Assembly: GCA_034509735.1 (NCBI GenBank)
Contig: JACGWO010000012.1
Span: 26,999,188 to 27,063,187 of the forward strand
Direction: 5' to 3'
DNA length: 64,000 nucleotides
DNA from: Sesamum alatum
Taxonomy: Eukaryota > Streptophyta > Magnoliopsida > Lamiales > Pedaliaceae
Shown: piece by piece, positions 1 to 13,436 of the stretch
How positions within the stretch are numbered: the first letter of the stretch is position 1
Layout of the letters: the number at the start of each line of letters is the position of its first letter
Translations under genes and position numbers: made by a program
The notes under the pieces: model-generated
Told to the model about the DNA's origin: nothing
Databases searched by the model: none
The model's input: only the letters and a program-made list of their open reading frames with translations

Positions 1-2500
1 CAATCGGTCCATACGACACGTGAAGTCGCAAGAAAATGCGCGTTTTAGTCGGAAAGAAAGAGCTGCCATACACATCTTTATTGTGTTGGGACCTCCTTGC
101 CTAATGCCATCCCAGCCTATGAAAGTTGAAGGTAAGGTCAGCTCTCCTCCAAACCTCTGCTCTTTTGCCTAAATGCTGACATAGTTTTGAGGCCTTTGTT
201 CCCAACATATGGACCATCATAATATCATTCTTTTTCCTCACTTTACACCGCAAACTAACACGTTTCAACTCACTACTTTCTCGACGTTTTATCATCTTCT
301 TCAACTGTTGTTTTCTCGATCCCAAACGCGTTAACTTCTACAGTTAAACCTACCTCTCTCTCTTTCCAAACATGCCTAATCATGACCAGCAATTTCTTAC
401 CTTTCTTTCCTTCTTTTCCCCTCCCCTGTAGCCAGAAATTAATCTTGTGAATTTGGGTCAGTACTTGAGGTAGATTCAGTCTGTGATGTGGTGGGATTGT
501 TGCAGAGATATTATTCTGTCCTTGAAAGCACAAGACTGGTCCCAAAGGGTCAAGCAACAAATCAGTATTATTCCATTGAAACAGAGAGCTCTGGGGGGCA
601 GGCAGAGTGATGCCCATTCCATCCCATCTTTAAATTAAAATTCTCACCAGGGAACAATGTGCTTTCTAAAGGAAATACATAAGCACAAACTTTTCACTTA
701 GTGTGCAAATAGTTTATTCCTTTGTAGATGACAAAATACCCAATACCCAAATCTTTCACCAGTTTTGTCTCCCACCTTCTGTTTGGGTATGGGGATACAC
801 TTATCATTTCTCAACTTATATAATTACTTATACTTTTAAAATACAATAGCGAAAAATATCCTGTGCTGAGCAGTAGTCATCAATAGTCTTTCTATCAGAG
901 TCCCACGAATCTTCTCTTGAAATCATAACACAACGCAACATCGATCTATATTTCGTAATATTTTCTTGAAATCTTTATGTGGGCTATGTGGCTTTTGGGT
1001 TTATATTCCCACCAAAAATTAAAAAGAAAGAAGAAAAGGGGTAGGGGTGGGGGTGGGGTGGGGTTGGCGGGGGGGGGTGTATTATCTTCTTGGTGGAAAA
1101 AGTGATTGGGAATTAGGAGTGAGTTTCTTGTGTCCTCTAGTGGAGTTCAGGTGGAAAGTTTAGGAGAAGACTAGGATTGCAGTTAATTGATGCTATTATC
1201 TCCTCTTTTTTTATCCCTTTTTTTTCCTCTTGTCACTCAAAAAGTTGGGGAAAAATAATAATAGTAATTTTATCCTGAAAAACAAATCTATATATGATCC
1301 CCAAGCCCTTCATTTTTTCAAACCATTTTGCCCAAATGGGACCACAAATTTGTAAGAAAAGCAAAGCTACTGTACTAGACAACAAAGCATGGTAACCTCA
1401 AAACACAGTCCCCATCAATGTCTCAATCAAGATTCCAAGATTAAAATATTTGCAAGTGCAATAATTTGGGTTAGATTTTGCACTCATTTTCCTCAGATTA
1501 TGGGTTATAATAATTTTGAGCATAAGACCTAGTAAATCTAGTCTCGATAAGGTTGAAACCTCAAAACTCTCCATTTGAAGAAGGTTTACGGTTCAAAGTC
1601 CATAAGTATTCTTTTACTATTTTTTATAATAGTCTTTACATGTGTTGTATACTATCGTTCATTTGCTAAGTTTTATTCTATTCTTAAATTTATTGGCCTT
1701 ACAAAATCAACTCGATAACACTCCGTACTTTTTATAAAGTTACATCCACATTAAATAGGGACAAAAACTTTCACTGATACTCTTGAGGTGAATTACATTG
1801 ACACTCTATCAGTAGGGGCTGAACTTGTAAAAAGATAAGAGCATCTGTGTAATCAAATAATTTAAGGGGTAACTAGTAATATTCTCATTTGTGGGTAATA
1901 ACCTAATCTTTGTTTTGATTACATGCTTTCTAGAAGGAGACCGACCATCATTAAACAAATCAAGAAAAGCTTCATTACCACCTTGTATAGGACTCTAACC
2001 CCTTTAATCTTCTTTAATCTAAAGTTTGATCACTTCACAACACGTATGGCCATCTTTTGCCCCTTTTTTCGTGTGTCAAAAATTGAAAAATCAAACGCGC
2101 ACCATGTAATAGACACAAACACAATGGGCGCACGAATATGATTGGTGGGTTGGAGATCGCAGACGGACCAATCGTATCGTGGCAAGTGTGTTAGTGCCAC
2201 TAAGCCGGCCGTGACGGGCTGGACCGCCACATCATCATGCCATGGAGACAAGAGGTTGTGCGTATCGACGGGTTGTTAGGGCACATACTGATTTCTAGAT
2301 TAAATCAAAACCTAAGAGGATTAGAAGTAATCGAGCTTTTCTTATCATGTCCCCTTCTTTCCACTTTCGTCCCACTCAAGTCAATGTATTCGTGTCGCGT
2401 TTTTACTGCAGGGGCCGAGAAATTATTATCCTGTCTTGAAGTTGGTGTACTGTATGTGTATGTATTTAATACACGCTCGTATGTATCAATTTATTTTTTC
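1..2500. other. No recognised gene at left edge
   Basis: Short open frames exist on the minus strand (about 101-325 and 273-617) and in the GC-richer patch at 2,020-2,440. None shows a recognisable domain, convincing splice sites or a start context I would defend. This could be flank or UTR of a gene lying left of the window. A G-rich tract at 1,038-1,078 is listed separately. Confidence 0.4.
1038..1078 (+). other. G-rich tract, potential G-quadruplex
   Basis: About 40 bases contain at least six runs of four or more G separated by one to three bases, ending in a run of nine G. This exceeds the usual G4 rule of four G-runs with short loops. It lies in non-genic DNA, so any role is unknown. 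Confidence 0.7.
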
Positions 2501-2863
2501 TTTTAAAGAAAAAAAGAAAATTCTTGATAATTTATTGTGGTAGATTTGTCTGTGTGGGAATCTGAAGTAATCTTGTACCTAGAAAGGGGTGGCAGTGGCA
2601 TATGCACATGTCCAGATTTTTGCAGTTGGGATATTTGGCTGTTTGCACTGACAACTGACAAAAGGAGTTATGACATGGATTTTGATTGTTTTTACATTAA
2701 AAAGACACCAATATAAGGGACATTGATTATCAACAATATAATCTCAATTCATAACCTTAATATATCTACCATTTGTTTTCAGTTTCATACCATAATGAGA
2801 TCAAATTCTTGATTAGCAAAATTAAGCCGTTTAATTCTTGTCTAGATCGGATCAATGATTTCT

Positions 2864-2995
2864 TAGTCTAGTGGTTAAGGATGACATCTCATGAACCAGT
2901 TTGATCTCATGGGCTCGAGTTCTGCCGACGTGTGGATGTTTGTCTTACTGTACGTGAGGTTTATTGTAATTTATTATTTTTATAATTCTTAATAA
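2864..2995 (+). mobile_element. tRNA-derived SINE-like fragment
   Basis: Positions 2864-2874 (TAGTCTAGTGG) fit the Pol III box A consensus, and 2912-2922 (GGCTCGAGTTC) fits box B with two mismatches. The spacing of about 38 bases is usual for plant SINEs. There is no cloverleaf, so it is not a tRNA gene. The 3' end is not defined and was set where the T-rich sequence begins. Confidence 0.5.
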
Positions 2996-2999
2996 CATT

Positions 3000-5689
3000 G
3001 ATTTAATTGGTGTATTGCTCGATTGGACTCAATTTATTGAAACATTGATTTAATTGTGAATTAAATTGTTGGAAACATTATTTACATAATGTTATTTTGA
3101 AGAGAATATATATGTGTGAGTGTGGCCACACACATTGGCCCTTTGCTAGTTGTCCCAAATGGTCCAAATTACAGCTTCTAAATACATATAATGTTTTTCA
3201 CATGCAAATTATTACAAGGTAAGGATCGATCACTTTCAATCGTAGTCGTATTTTTGTAAAGAAGAATACATCGAAAATAATTTCGTTCACTTGAAATGAT
3301 ATAATTTTATATTTTATTTTTGACGGAAAATCAATATTCAAACACAACCTTAGAAATTAGGGTTAAATACAATTTGCACTTTTGAACTATACATATAGTC
3401 GCATTTAGGCCCCTAAAGTATGAAAAGTAATAAAAAGGTCTCTGATAAAATAATTTGACATTAAAAGGACAAAAATGCCCTTCTCACTTATCTCCTATAC
3501 ATTTCATTTTATTCCCTAAATGTATGATTTATTACTTCGCCGAAATTACTTTTAATGATTTAAATTTTACTCAAATTTTATTTACAAAATAGTATTTAAT
3601 ATTTATAACTTTTTTATTAATTATGTAATACAAAAAGTATTTACAATTGCTCTATATGCATATATATTTTATAAAGTAAATTATTTATGTTACAAAATAC
3701 ATGTATGTTTTACAAAGTAAATTATTTATGTTAAAAAATATATGTAAATATGTGTAAATACATAATGTATATAATTTTACAAAAAAGTATGTTATATAAC
3801 CTATAAATTTTGTTCAGGTATATGTACGCATAAATTTAAAAAATGACAGATCAAATTAATTTGGACATCAAAGAAGTCCTCTTCAATAATAATATAGTAG
3901 AGATAATTAATTTAGAAACATTAGAAGAAAATAAAATAAAATAAATTCACCGAAAACTAAAATTGATATATGTTTCTTATTTTATGGGTTGGATTTTGAG
4001 ATCCCATGATTATAAGGTGGCAAATTCATATCCCACTAATACGTGTGTTGTTATGCTTTAATAATCATTATAATTTAACTTTACTTATATATCGATATCT
4101 ATAATTTGATATTGATAGTATATAATTGCCAGAAGTTACATTAATAATATAATTACAATCGATTTATTTAAAGCAAGATTTGGTTTGAGATTATAATCGT
4201 ACCATCGTGGTGCATACTTTTGTTTTTATGAAGTGAAGCGATGAACCATACATTAATTATACGGCAAATAGACTTACTGTGTAATTAGTTTAGGCCTGGT
4301 TAGATTCAACTCGGGAGTATTTATTTTTTTTATCTAATTATTCATTGTACCCATTAAATAATTTTTAATTCCTTTATTAACCTTAAAAATGAAGTATTAA
4401 TTTTGGAATTTAACAACATTCTGTACTTTTATATAATCAATTAAGAATTGTGAATGCAAACGTTATAAAATTAATTATTTTAAAGTTAATTATCTCAAAA
4501 TCAATTACTTTAAACTAATTATACAACCACAAGGACCAACCAGGGCTTTTTTAGGGGTTTGCAGCACACCTTTTTAAAGAAGCTCAGAAAATGTTTTTTT
4601 TTTTCCTCCTCGTTTGAACTTGAAAGCAAAGTATAATTTTATATTACTTAAAAGAGCAATATACGTAACAAAATATCAAATAATAATTTTAAAATCATCA
4701 CTAAAGATTATATATATATATATTTTATATGATAATAGTTTTAAATTTTATCTCAATATAATTATTAATAACAAAAGTTACGTATAAATTTATCACTATA
4801 AAGAATTAGTGACACATTTATAACGACAATTCAATAACAACAATTATTTGTCATTACGCCTTCCTTATACATATCCAACTAATTGTTTTTAGTAATAACA
4901 CTATGCACAATGTTTTCTCATTAATTCTTGCTAGTGACCATTTTACAAAATAGTTGTTAGTTGTTACCATTAAAACTATGAACTTATTATCGTGATAAAA
5001 TAATTTTTTTTGGTCACTTAATACATACGATGAGCGACATTGTTAAATTATCATTTGATTTTTTATCGCGATCATCTCTTTTCTTATAGTAACAGAAAAG
5101 AAAATGGCAATTCAAGAAGTGAAGTTGAGGTATAATTTTAAATCCCAATAGGAAATATATGTTCTTACAGCAGTAATTATTAATAATTGTTATCTCAAAA
5201 TTATCGATTATTAAATGCATAATTCTAAATAATTTACCCTCTCTCTTTTAGATCATATTTTCGTTATTGGAGAAATGATGCATCACCTAAACTTATCTTT
5301 GACTTTTACAATTTCTGAAAAAAAAAAAAGTAATTAAGGTTGTAATTACAACGTGAAATATTAATTAGTACACCTTAATTCAAGGCCACTTTCACGTGAC
5401 CAAATTACACTGAAAAACCTTGTTTATTAAATTCTAGAAGTCCCAAGTAGTGCAGATGACCGACTTGACGAAAATTATTTAAGAACCTTCTATTTATTAT
5501 ATATATTTACTGTTGTTACACGTTCAACATTAATTGCAAATGAGGAATTTGAGCGGCTTATTAACTGTAAGACCCCTCTCCTTAACAAGATACATTTTAA
5601 GGACAAAATCATAAATTTCATATGAAATTAGAGAGTGAAAATATTTCGTATAATGGGACACCTATCTCATCAATATTTATTAAAAAAAT
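3000..5689. other. AT-rich intergenic, no gene seen
   Basis: Very AT-rich DNA with short TA runs. Around 3,358-3,490 there is a half-element starting AGGGTTAAATAC that resembles the arms of the inverted-repeat elements elsewhere, without a clear partner. No coding evidence was found. Confidence 0.5.
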
Positions 5690-6190
5690 GGGGTGAATTA
5701 CACTGAAACCCACTCTGAGAATACAAAATTATATTTTTTTTTCTAAAAAAGTTTTGAAATTACACTTACACTCCCTCTAAAAAATATCCGTTTACACCTG
5801 ACCCCTTCTATGAGAGTTTGGACGGAAAATTTTAGGTCAACAAAAAAAGTTACATAAATTTTTAATTTTACCCCTCATTTAACATTCTTATATATATTTT
5901 TGTACTTATTAGGGGACAAATGTAATGTTTACATAGAGAATGAGGTTACATTATTATTATTTTTCCCTTATAAGTACAAAATAATCATACGGGGACGTTA
6001 AATAAGGGATAAAATTAAAAATTTATGTAATTTTTTTTTGTTAACATCAATACTTTTTGTAAAAGTCATAATGAAAGGACGTTAGGTATAAACGGTGAAT
6101 TTTTGGAAGGGGTGTAAGTGTAGTTTTGAAACTTTTTTTTAGGAAAAATATAATTTCACATTTTCAGAAAAAGCTAAGTGTAATTAACTC
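5690..6190. mobile_element. MITE family B, copy 1
   Basis: The ends are inverted: GGGGTGAATTACACT on the left and AGTGTAATTAACTC on the right. Inner arms (ACACTTACACTCCC against the GGGGTGTAAGTGT side) also pair, so the whole element can fold back. Flanks TAAAAAAAT and TAAAAAATA may be a decayed 9-bp target duplication. Related copies occur near 58,070-59,315 and 61,702-63,260. Confidence 0.65.
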
Positions 6191-7846
6191 TAAAAAATAT
6201 TATTATTATCACTATAGTATCTCAATAATTATAAATGACTCTATTAGTATTCAAGTTTCCACAGTAATGTTACTATGATACCCAATCTGTGTTTTCATTT
6301 ATATTAGACCATCGTTTTGCTTTAAAGAATTTATACAAATAAATAATCAAGTACCGTACAACTCATAAAAGACAAACGAATTGGATTAAATTAATATTAG
6401 TGCATAATTAACCAACAAATTAATATATATAATTAGCATGAAATTAGTGGTGTTGCAGCCTCCAATCATCATTAGATCTCCATCCTCCATTTTGCTCAAT
6501 TACACTTTGATCATGCATGATTTGACTCCAAAGTCAACCAACATTAATAACCATTACCACCGGTCGGATTCACACACACACTGTACATATAAACACACAA
6601 ACGACGGTTAATAATTTCGTTGCACTATTTTTTTGTGAAGCAAAAAATGTCTTCAATCGATAAGATAATCAACTTATTTAATTTCAAAATTCTACATTAA
6701 TTGATAAATTATTTTTTTTCTTTTTTTCTTTCTTTTGATTTTTTTTTAAAGAAAAATATGATGTATTGATTTATATAAAATTTATAATAATACATTTTAA
6801 AACGTGAAAGAATATTTATTATATACACACATAAGAACGACGTGCTACAATTTAGTATATTATAATGTATAGTAAAAAATGGGTGTGGTTGGACAAAATT
6901 AGCGATCAAGAATTAATAGACAGTCATGATCAAGAGATATATAGAATGATTAATTAATTGGAGGGTTTGAGTGGTTTTGTTGATCATGGGAGGCTCCATC
7001 TTTGGTTATTTGTTTATCAGTTTCACAACAACAATCGAATTTAATAATGTAATGAATTTGAAAGACTAAGTCGTCATACACTTGTTTTTTTTTTTTACTT
7101 TGACTAAGTTAATTTAATTTTATTACATGATCATGCAAGTAAGTAATTAGGGTTGAGACTTGAAGGGTTTATATATATATATATATGTTAAATAGTCAAG
7201 AATGGAGGCTTCTTGTCTTGCCAATTATATGTAATGCTTCACTAACAGCCGTCAATTGTTTCTCCATTACAACATTCTTTCTAAACAATCATCATTATAT
7301 ATATATATATACACATTTATCTACCTATAATTCATCGAAAAATTTTTATCCAAACCAAATTTAACTGAACCAAATCGATCATAAAGCAAGTGTTATACAC
7401 TTGCCATGTGGTTGGTCATTTTCCGTGAACTATAAATCAATTCCACGACAAATATATTACACTTGTTATATGATTGATTTTGATTTGATCAAATCAGGTC
7501 CGAACTAGAATTTTCTCAATTCATTCATATTTTAAGCAAAAGTTGCAAAAGGGTTTTACTTCCCACGTACATTTGATAATTAATATTGTCTGAACACTCA
7601 TCTTAATTAAATTGAGAAAAAGTTCAAAAACTATATATGCACTCACCTAAGTTGTTTTGGTAGTAAAACACATTTTTTTCTTGTAGTAGTCGATATCACA
7701 TACGGATTATTCTTTTATATTATAAATGACATTACGATTTAAAAATTAGTCAAGATAAATAAAAAAGTCATACTTCTTCGTATGCCCTTAGATTTGGGTA
7801 AATAAAATGAGGGACACCAATAGGATGAAAACCTTAAGATTAATTC
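6191..7846. other. AT-rich intergenic, no gene seen
   Basis: Contains TA dinucleotide runs (about 7,170-7,185 and 7,298-7,310) and homopolymers. Open frames here are short and low-complexity. Nothing else is recognisable. Confidence 0.5.
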
Positions 7847-8236
7847 GGTACATTACAACGAGCTCCCATGAAATTTAGTATAATTACGAAATATTTCATA
7901 GATTATGTAATCCAGGCTTGAAATTTTCAATTTTTCCCTTGTTGTATTAATTTCTTTCCTTTTTTAAAGAAAAATTGAAAATTGTTAAAAAATTATCCAT
8001 TTAGTCTAGAAAAAATTCATAAAATTTTAAAAAATAATTAAAATTATAATCAATAGCCCACAATGGCATTTTAATCATTTCACCATAAAAACTGGATGTG
8101 AAACCTAACGACGACTAACAGATTGAGCTAGTTATATGATATCCATTAAAATCAAGGTGCATTAGTAATTTCTCAAACAACAAAACGGACATCTGTAATT
8201 ATAATAAATATCAAGAAAGCTTGTTGTAATTTGCCC
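7847..8236. mobile_element. MITE family A-prime copy
   Basis: Fold-back element with ends GGTACATTACAACGAGC and its rough inverse at 8,218-8,236 (ending TTGTAATTTGCCC). The interior (TTTTTCCCTTG, then ACCTAACGACGACTAACAG and ATTGAGCTAGTT) is shared with the element at 61,981-63,072. That match defines the subfamily and helps read the solo-LTR insertion there. No clean target duplication was found. Confidence 0.55.
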
Positions 8237-9192
8237 ATTTATAGGTCCTATATATATATATATATATGTTTGATATTCTTCTCAAACTTTCTTTTTCTAG
8301 TATTTGTTGAAGTGGGGGTTGACAGAGTAATATTGCAACTTTAGGTAAAGGGTTGAGATCTTAAAGAGGCCTACTTCCAAAAGAAGAAAGAATCTATTGA
8401 TCATCATCACAAAAAGAAAAAGAGAACACAAACTATATTATTGATATATAAATGTGAATATGTGATATTCCTTCAAGCCATGTGCTTACAATCTATACAC
8501 TTTCAACTTAACTTTTATTTTTTTTTTTAATTTTTTTTTACACTATGTTTTATATTGTCATCCATTGAAATGTTTTTCAGAACACTTTGTGAATATATGT
8601 CTTCCACACAATGAGGTTGCATGCATTCATTTAGATTCCCTTATTTGAATGATGTAGGATTAATAATGTTTGAGAAAGGATTCGTCGTACCAAGAAATTA
8701 TTGAGTTTTCTGAATAAATCTATGGTACTCGCTGATTTCTTGGCCCCCTCAAGAACATGAAAGAGATTCGTTCTGAATGGACTTCTAGATATGAAACTTC
8801 GTTTGGAAAATACTGAACTATTTTATGGTTAACGTTAATGAACTTTTAGAATAAGTCACGTCTCTAAGAGTTCGTTTGATTCAACTCTAATTCTAACCTA
8901 TGTTTTGTTGAATGTTGGTGGATTTCAAATTCTTCTGATATGGAGTTATTTGAATTTTTTTTCTCCAAATCATTCACTCAAATTAAAATACTTCAATCCA
9001 ATGTAGTCTAAAAGTTCATTTTCAGGATTTGAGAATTAGTAGTTTTTTTTTATAAAAAATGTACTTATTGCGTTTTCAATGATTTGTGTTGCTAAATATG
9101 TTTTATAATGCCATACGGTTTTTTGTAACACACTTATTAAAAAATGCTATAATTATTCCAAGAACATACATTGGTGGGCAACTAAATGTACC
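8237..9192. other. Intergenic with decayed fold-back sequence
   Basis: Includes a TA run near 8,250 and, at about 8,870-9,020, sequence resembling the Tourist-like hairpin at 17,773 (TGGATTTCAAATTCTT motif). Its boundaries could not be set. No coding evidence. Confidence 0.4.
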
Positions 9193-9527
9193 GGGGTAAA
9201 TACTTTTTTGGTCCCGTAAGATTAGGGCATTATTTGTTTTGGTACCACAATTTAGGTATGTGGCTATTTTAGTTCCATAAAATACGTTTTTCAACTTTTT
9301 TGGTCCCAAAATATCATGTTTTTCACTTTTTTTGGTCCCAATTTCAGCTTGTTTTGTCCCAAAATAAATCATGTCATTTTTGGGCCTAAAAATACTAAAA
9401 ATGTGTTTTATGGGACCAAAAGACACTGAAAAACGTGTTTTATGGGACTAAAACAACCGCCTACATAAGTTGTGGTACCAAAACAAATAATGCCCTAATC
9501 TTACGGGACCAAAAAAATATTTTGCCC
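9193..9527. mobile_element. 335-bp fold-back MITE, MULE-like
   Basis: Nearly its whole length is an inverted repeat; left arm GGGGTAAATAC plus TTGGTCCCGTAAG is mirrored at the right end. Flanks AAATGTACC (9184-9192) and AAATGCACC (9528-9536) are a 9-bp direct repeat with one mismatch, the duplication length of Mutator-like elements. The 107-residue open frame on the minus strand is just the arms read through and is not a gene. Confidence 0.75.
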
Positions 9528-10047
9528 AAATGCACCACTCATAGAGATAATTATATTCGTGTATCATCTGACATATCAACGTCCTATTTACTACAGTCTA
9601 CAAAATAAAGCTAAAACCTTTTTTTTTTTTTTATTATTAATTTGCTGCATTGATATTTTGAAAATTTTGATGCCATTACACTTTGTAAAATAATGAAAGT
9701 ATTTACTACTTATTTCATTTTTTTAATGATATTTATCATGAATTTTGTTTAAAGATCTACCAAATGTAAACGCATTCACAAAATAGTCAAATCCACTAAT
9801 CAAAGTTTTATTCACTTAATTCAATATTCAAATAGCAGCCATTAATTAGCTTCTGTATTAAGTTCAAATCGAACTTGATTAATTTTGTTTTTAAAAATAA
9901 AGGTGCTCCAAAATTCATATCCGCAAAGTAAAATATAATCATATATAGTTCATTAATTCTGCATGCCTAACTCCACCTTTTCCTGCCTTTCCTTTTATTT
10001 TGTTCTTAATATGGAATCATGATGAAGTGGATTTGTATTAGTATACT

Positions 10048-10420
10048 GCGAGTTGGGTTGAAAAAATAATCAAATTATTCGATATTTGGTTGATATCGAT
10101 CGATAAATACTCGTTTGAACTTGATTTGTTAAACTTAACAAATCAAACTTGAACAAAAAAATCTGTTCGTGTTTGATTCACAAACTTGAGCTCGCTTCGA
10201 GTTCGATTCGATTAGTGAAAAAATAATAAAATATATACTTAAAAATATCAAATTACTCGAGCCCGATTCGTGTTTGATTCAATTAAAGCTCGTTTGAGCT
10301 CGATTAGAACAATAATAAAACCAAATTCAAACACAATTTTTGAACCCAATACTAATTCAAACAAACTTGAACAATAATGTGTTCGACTCGACTCGAATTA
10401 TTTACATCCCTATTTGCTAG
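10048..10420. repeat. TTCGAGCTCG-rich dispersed repeat
   Basis: Repeated short motifs such as CTCGTTTGA, GAGCTCG and TCGATTCG alternate on both strands, ending near ACATCCCTA. This is the texture of a dispersed plant repeat with internal inverted segments. Family and exact ends are uncertain. A C run and CA repeat follow at about 10,432-10,460. Confidence 0.4.
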
Positions 10421-10906
10421 ATATCTAAACCCTCCCCCCCCCCCCCCACACACACACAGACATATTTCAGGTTTGGAAAGTTGTTTTTTTATTTGAAGTA
10501 CGACCTTCTTCTAATCGTTCATTGTATTTTTATATTAAATTTTGATAAAATATATTAATTATTTTAAGTTAAAGTAAATAAATAATAAATTAGTATGAAA
10601 ATAGACTTACATTCGTATTAATGGGATTTGTCTAGATATTTTTTAATTAGTTGTAACATTTCATTTTTTTCTATTGTGTAAAACATGCTTGATAAATTAT
10701 ATATGTGATGTAGAGCTGAGGTTAGTTCAAGCTAGTTTAGCTACAACTTAATTTTAAACTCATGAAACACGAAGATGCCCATGGCTATAGGTTGCCTTGT
10801 GCACCAATTAAATTATCACAATTTATCCTATTCCTCAAACTTTAGATAATTATGTTTATAAATTCTCGGGAAAAATGCAAGCAACCCCTTTGTGATATAG
10901 CAAATA

Positions 10907-12289
10907 AAGGATAATTTTACTTTTAGTACCCTAGGTATGGCCTTATTTCACCTTTGGTACCCCCTGTTTCTATGTCATCAATGTTGATACCTAAAGTTTC
11001 CTTTTTTCATCGATCTGAGTACCTGTCGTAGTTGACCGTCAAAGTTAACGGTCAAAGTCATTTTGGCGGGAAAATTGGCAGTTTTTTGCCAATTTAAGCA
11101 CATGTTTGGCGACCATTTACTACACCACAAAAACTAGAGTTGAAAAAGTAAAATTGAGAATATTTTGAAAAAAAATGAGAGGTATGAGGAGAAATCAGTT
11201 TCAATCTTACTCAAATACGAGTGTGGGTTCGTCTAATGAGAACATTTATGTGGAAAAAATGTATTGTGAGTGTAGAATTGAGCTACCATTGAAAACTTCC
11301 TGGACCAAAATAAATCTGGGAAGAAGGTTTTGGGCATGTCCTAATTACTGGGTAAATTAATTAGGACATACCCAAAACCTTCTTCCCAAATTATTTTGAT
11401 CCAAGAAGTCTTCAATGGTAGCTCAATTCCATACTCACAATATATTTTTTCCACATAATTTTAAAATTTACCATTAATTCTTTGTAATGGTAAATTCTTT
11501 GTAAAGGGAATCGACAGAGAAGACACCAAAAAAATTATTATTATTTTATTTTTAAAAAAATTAAGTAAAATTAATTTAATTTTTTCAAAATTTAAAAATA
11601 ATAAAACATATTAATTTTTAGTTTAAATAATATATTGGGAGTTTTAATTAAAAATAAATAATATAACTTAAAAAAATTATATAATTTTTGGTATTTTAAA
11701 TTTAATTAGTATATTTTGTATTATGATTTTGTAATTTAAATTTTTAACTTTTAGAATTTTTAATATTTTAGGTATTTTTATATTTAGTTAAAGGGTAATT
11801 TCACTTTTAGGTATTTTTATATTTAGTTAAGGGATATATTTAGTAAATTAATTAGGACATGCCCAAAACCTTTTTCCCGGATTTATTTTGGTCTAAGAAG
11901 TCTTCAATGGTAGCTCACTTCCACACTTACAATACATTTTTTCCACATAAATGTTCTCATTAGACGAATCCACACTCGTATTTGAGTAAGATTGAAATTG
12001 ATTTCTCCTCATTCCTCTCGTTTTTTTCCCAAATTATTCTTAAGTTTACTTTTTTAACTCTAGTTTTTGTGGTGTAGTAAATGGTAGCCAATCATGTGCT
12101 TAAATAGGCAAAAAACTGCCAATTTCCCGTCAAAATGAGTTTGACCGTTAACTCTGACGGTCAACTAACGGCAGGTACTTAACTCGATGAGAAAAGGAAA
12201 TTTTGGGTATCAACATTGATGACATGGAAACAAGGGGTACCAAAGGTGAAATAAAGCCATACCTGATGTACCAAAAGTGAAATTATCCC
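10907..12289. mobile_element. Mutator-like element carrying GRF zinc-finger copies
   Basis: The 1,383-bp element has ends AAGGATAATTTTACTTTT and, inverted, GGGATAATTTCACTTTT. It is flanked by exact 9-bp direct repeats TAGCAAATA at 10,898-10,906 and 12,290-12,298, the hallmark of MULE insertion. The left arm (about 10,907-11,345) and right arm (about 11,846-12,289) are long inverted copies. A third, partial inverted copy at about 11,360-11,470 abuts the left arm. The middle, 11,500-11,840, is AT-rich filler. It has no transposase, so it is non-autonomous. A transcript would fold into a hairpin of roughly 400 bp. Confidence 0.8.
11175..11360 (+). pseudogene. Truncated GRF-type zinc-finger ORF
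   Basis: A 61-residue frame in the left arm of the MULE reads like the start of a plant GRF zinc-finger protein: a Ser/Asn-rich leader, then Cys31-x-Cys33, Thr-Ser-Trp at 41-43, Gly-Arg-Arg-Phe at 49-52 and Cys-Pro at 55-56. In the family a fourth Cys follows in a CxFFxW-like segment. Here the frame stops first, so the finger cannot be complete. Decayed copies of the same segment lie inverted at about 11,360-11,470 and 11,846-12,015. I take it as a captured gene fragment or remnant of an element gene. Confidence 0.65.
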
Positions 12290-12553
12290 TAGCAAATAAG
12301 TAAATTATCCCCCTATGAAAAAACAAATAGCAATTTACCTCGTTATATTTTTTTAAAATGAAGCAACTTACTTCTCTGGACAGGATTAAAAAAACCCATA
12401 ATATAATAAGAATAAACCCATAAATTCTCATTATGATTGATATTTTATATTTCAATTGATAAATACACATCGGATGTTATGAAGTATAAAGCAAAATGAA
12501 TCAAGATGTATCTAATTAATCCTCAAAATAGAAGATTATCAAATAATAACAAC

Positions 12554-13111
12554 GGTTAAATACAGTTACCACCCCTGAATTATTTACTTTACATCAATTA
12601 TCCTCATAAAGTATTAAAATCTTCAACCCCCTTGACCTCCTAACACATTTAATTTTGAAGTTCAAAAAGTCCATTTACCCTTATTAAAAATTGATTTATG
12701 AAAAAAAATTAAAGAAATTTTTAAAATACCAAAACCACTCTTTTTTTAAGTTTTATCTAATTTTATTTTCACTTGTTCACCGAGCTCTTTTTATTTTCGT
12801 AATCCTAAAGTACTTGGAGCTCATTTTATTTTAGTTTTCCTTATTTGTCAAACCAAATTAAAAATAAATTTATACATGCATATATATATATTTACTTAAA
12901 CAAATATAATTAATAAAACCGAAAGAGTTGATCATGAGCTAATAAGAAAATATACAATTAACATATATTTGTATATATATGGTAATTATATAAATATGGA
13001 AATTATATGAATGTATAAATTTATTTTTAACTTAGTGTTTGAAAGTTTTAATACTTTAGGGGGGTAATTGATGTAGGGTGGATACTTTAGGAGTGGTAAG
13101 TGTATTTAATC
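12554..13111. mobile_element. 558-bp fold-back MITE, 11-bp target duplication
   Basis: The ends are GGTTAAATAC and inverted GATTAAATAC, with inner arms that pair (around AAAGTATTAAAATCTTC on the left and GTTTTAATACTTTAGG on the right). The exact direct repeat ATAATAACAAC occurs at 12,543-12,553 and 13,112-13,122, so the insertion is well bounded. Duplication length and end sequence fit a MULE-derived MITE. The interior is AT-rich and non-coding. Confidence 0.8.
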
Positions 13112-13436
13112 ATAATAACAACAATGAGTAAATAAAGTCATTTGCACTATGCAAATACTTCTAGGCCATGTCTACCGGACCGTGTTGTATTAGGTCATAT
13201 TTAGTAAGTTCATACTATCTGTTATATTAGCCTGTACAATATTATCTCATAGTTTGTTTACTTTGCATTGGTCATGTGTAATAGTCCGGATACCAAAATT
13301 TTTTAACGTTTACTATCAACCACTTAATTTTGGATTGAGCATGCAATTATCTTTTTGCCCATTGCATTAAATCACTATCACATCTGACGATGTGATGCAA
13401 TAAATGGTGCAACTTGTGTGTTTTTGTAGGACTAAT

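Noticed and set aside
273..617. 114-residue minus-strand frame at the left edge
   Set aside because: No recognisable domain, no supported splice sites, and composition like its surroundings. Kept only as unassigned sequence.
2864..2925. tRNA gene
   Set aside because: Pol III boxes are present, but no acceptor stem or full cloverleaf can be drawn; SINE origin fits better.
9103..9426. 107-residue minus-strand frame with repeated GTK motifs
   Set aside because: It is the inverted-repeat arms of a MITE read as protein.
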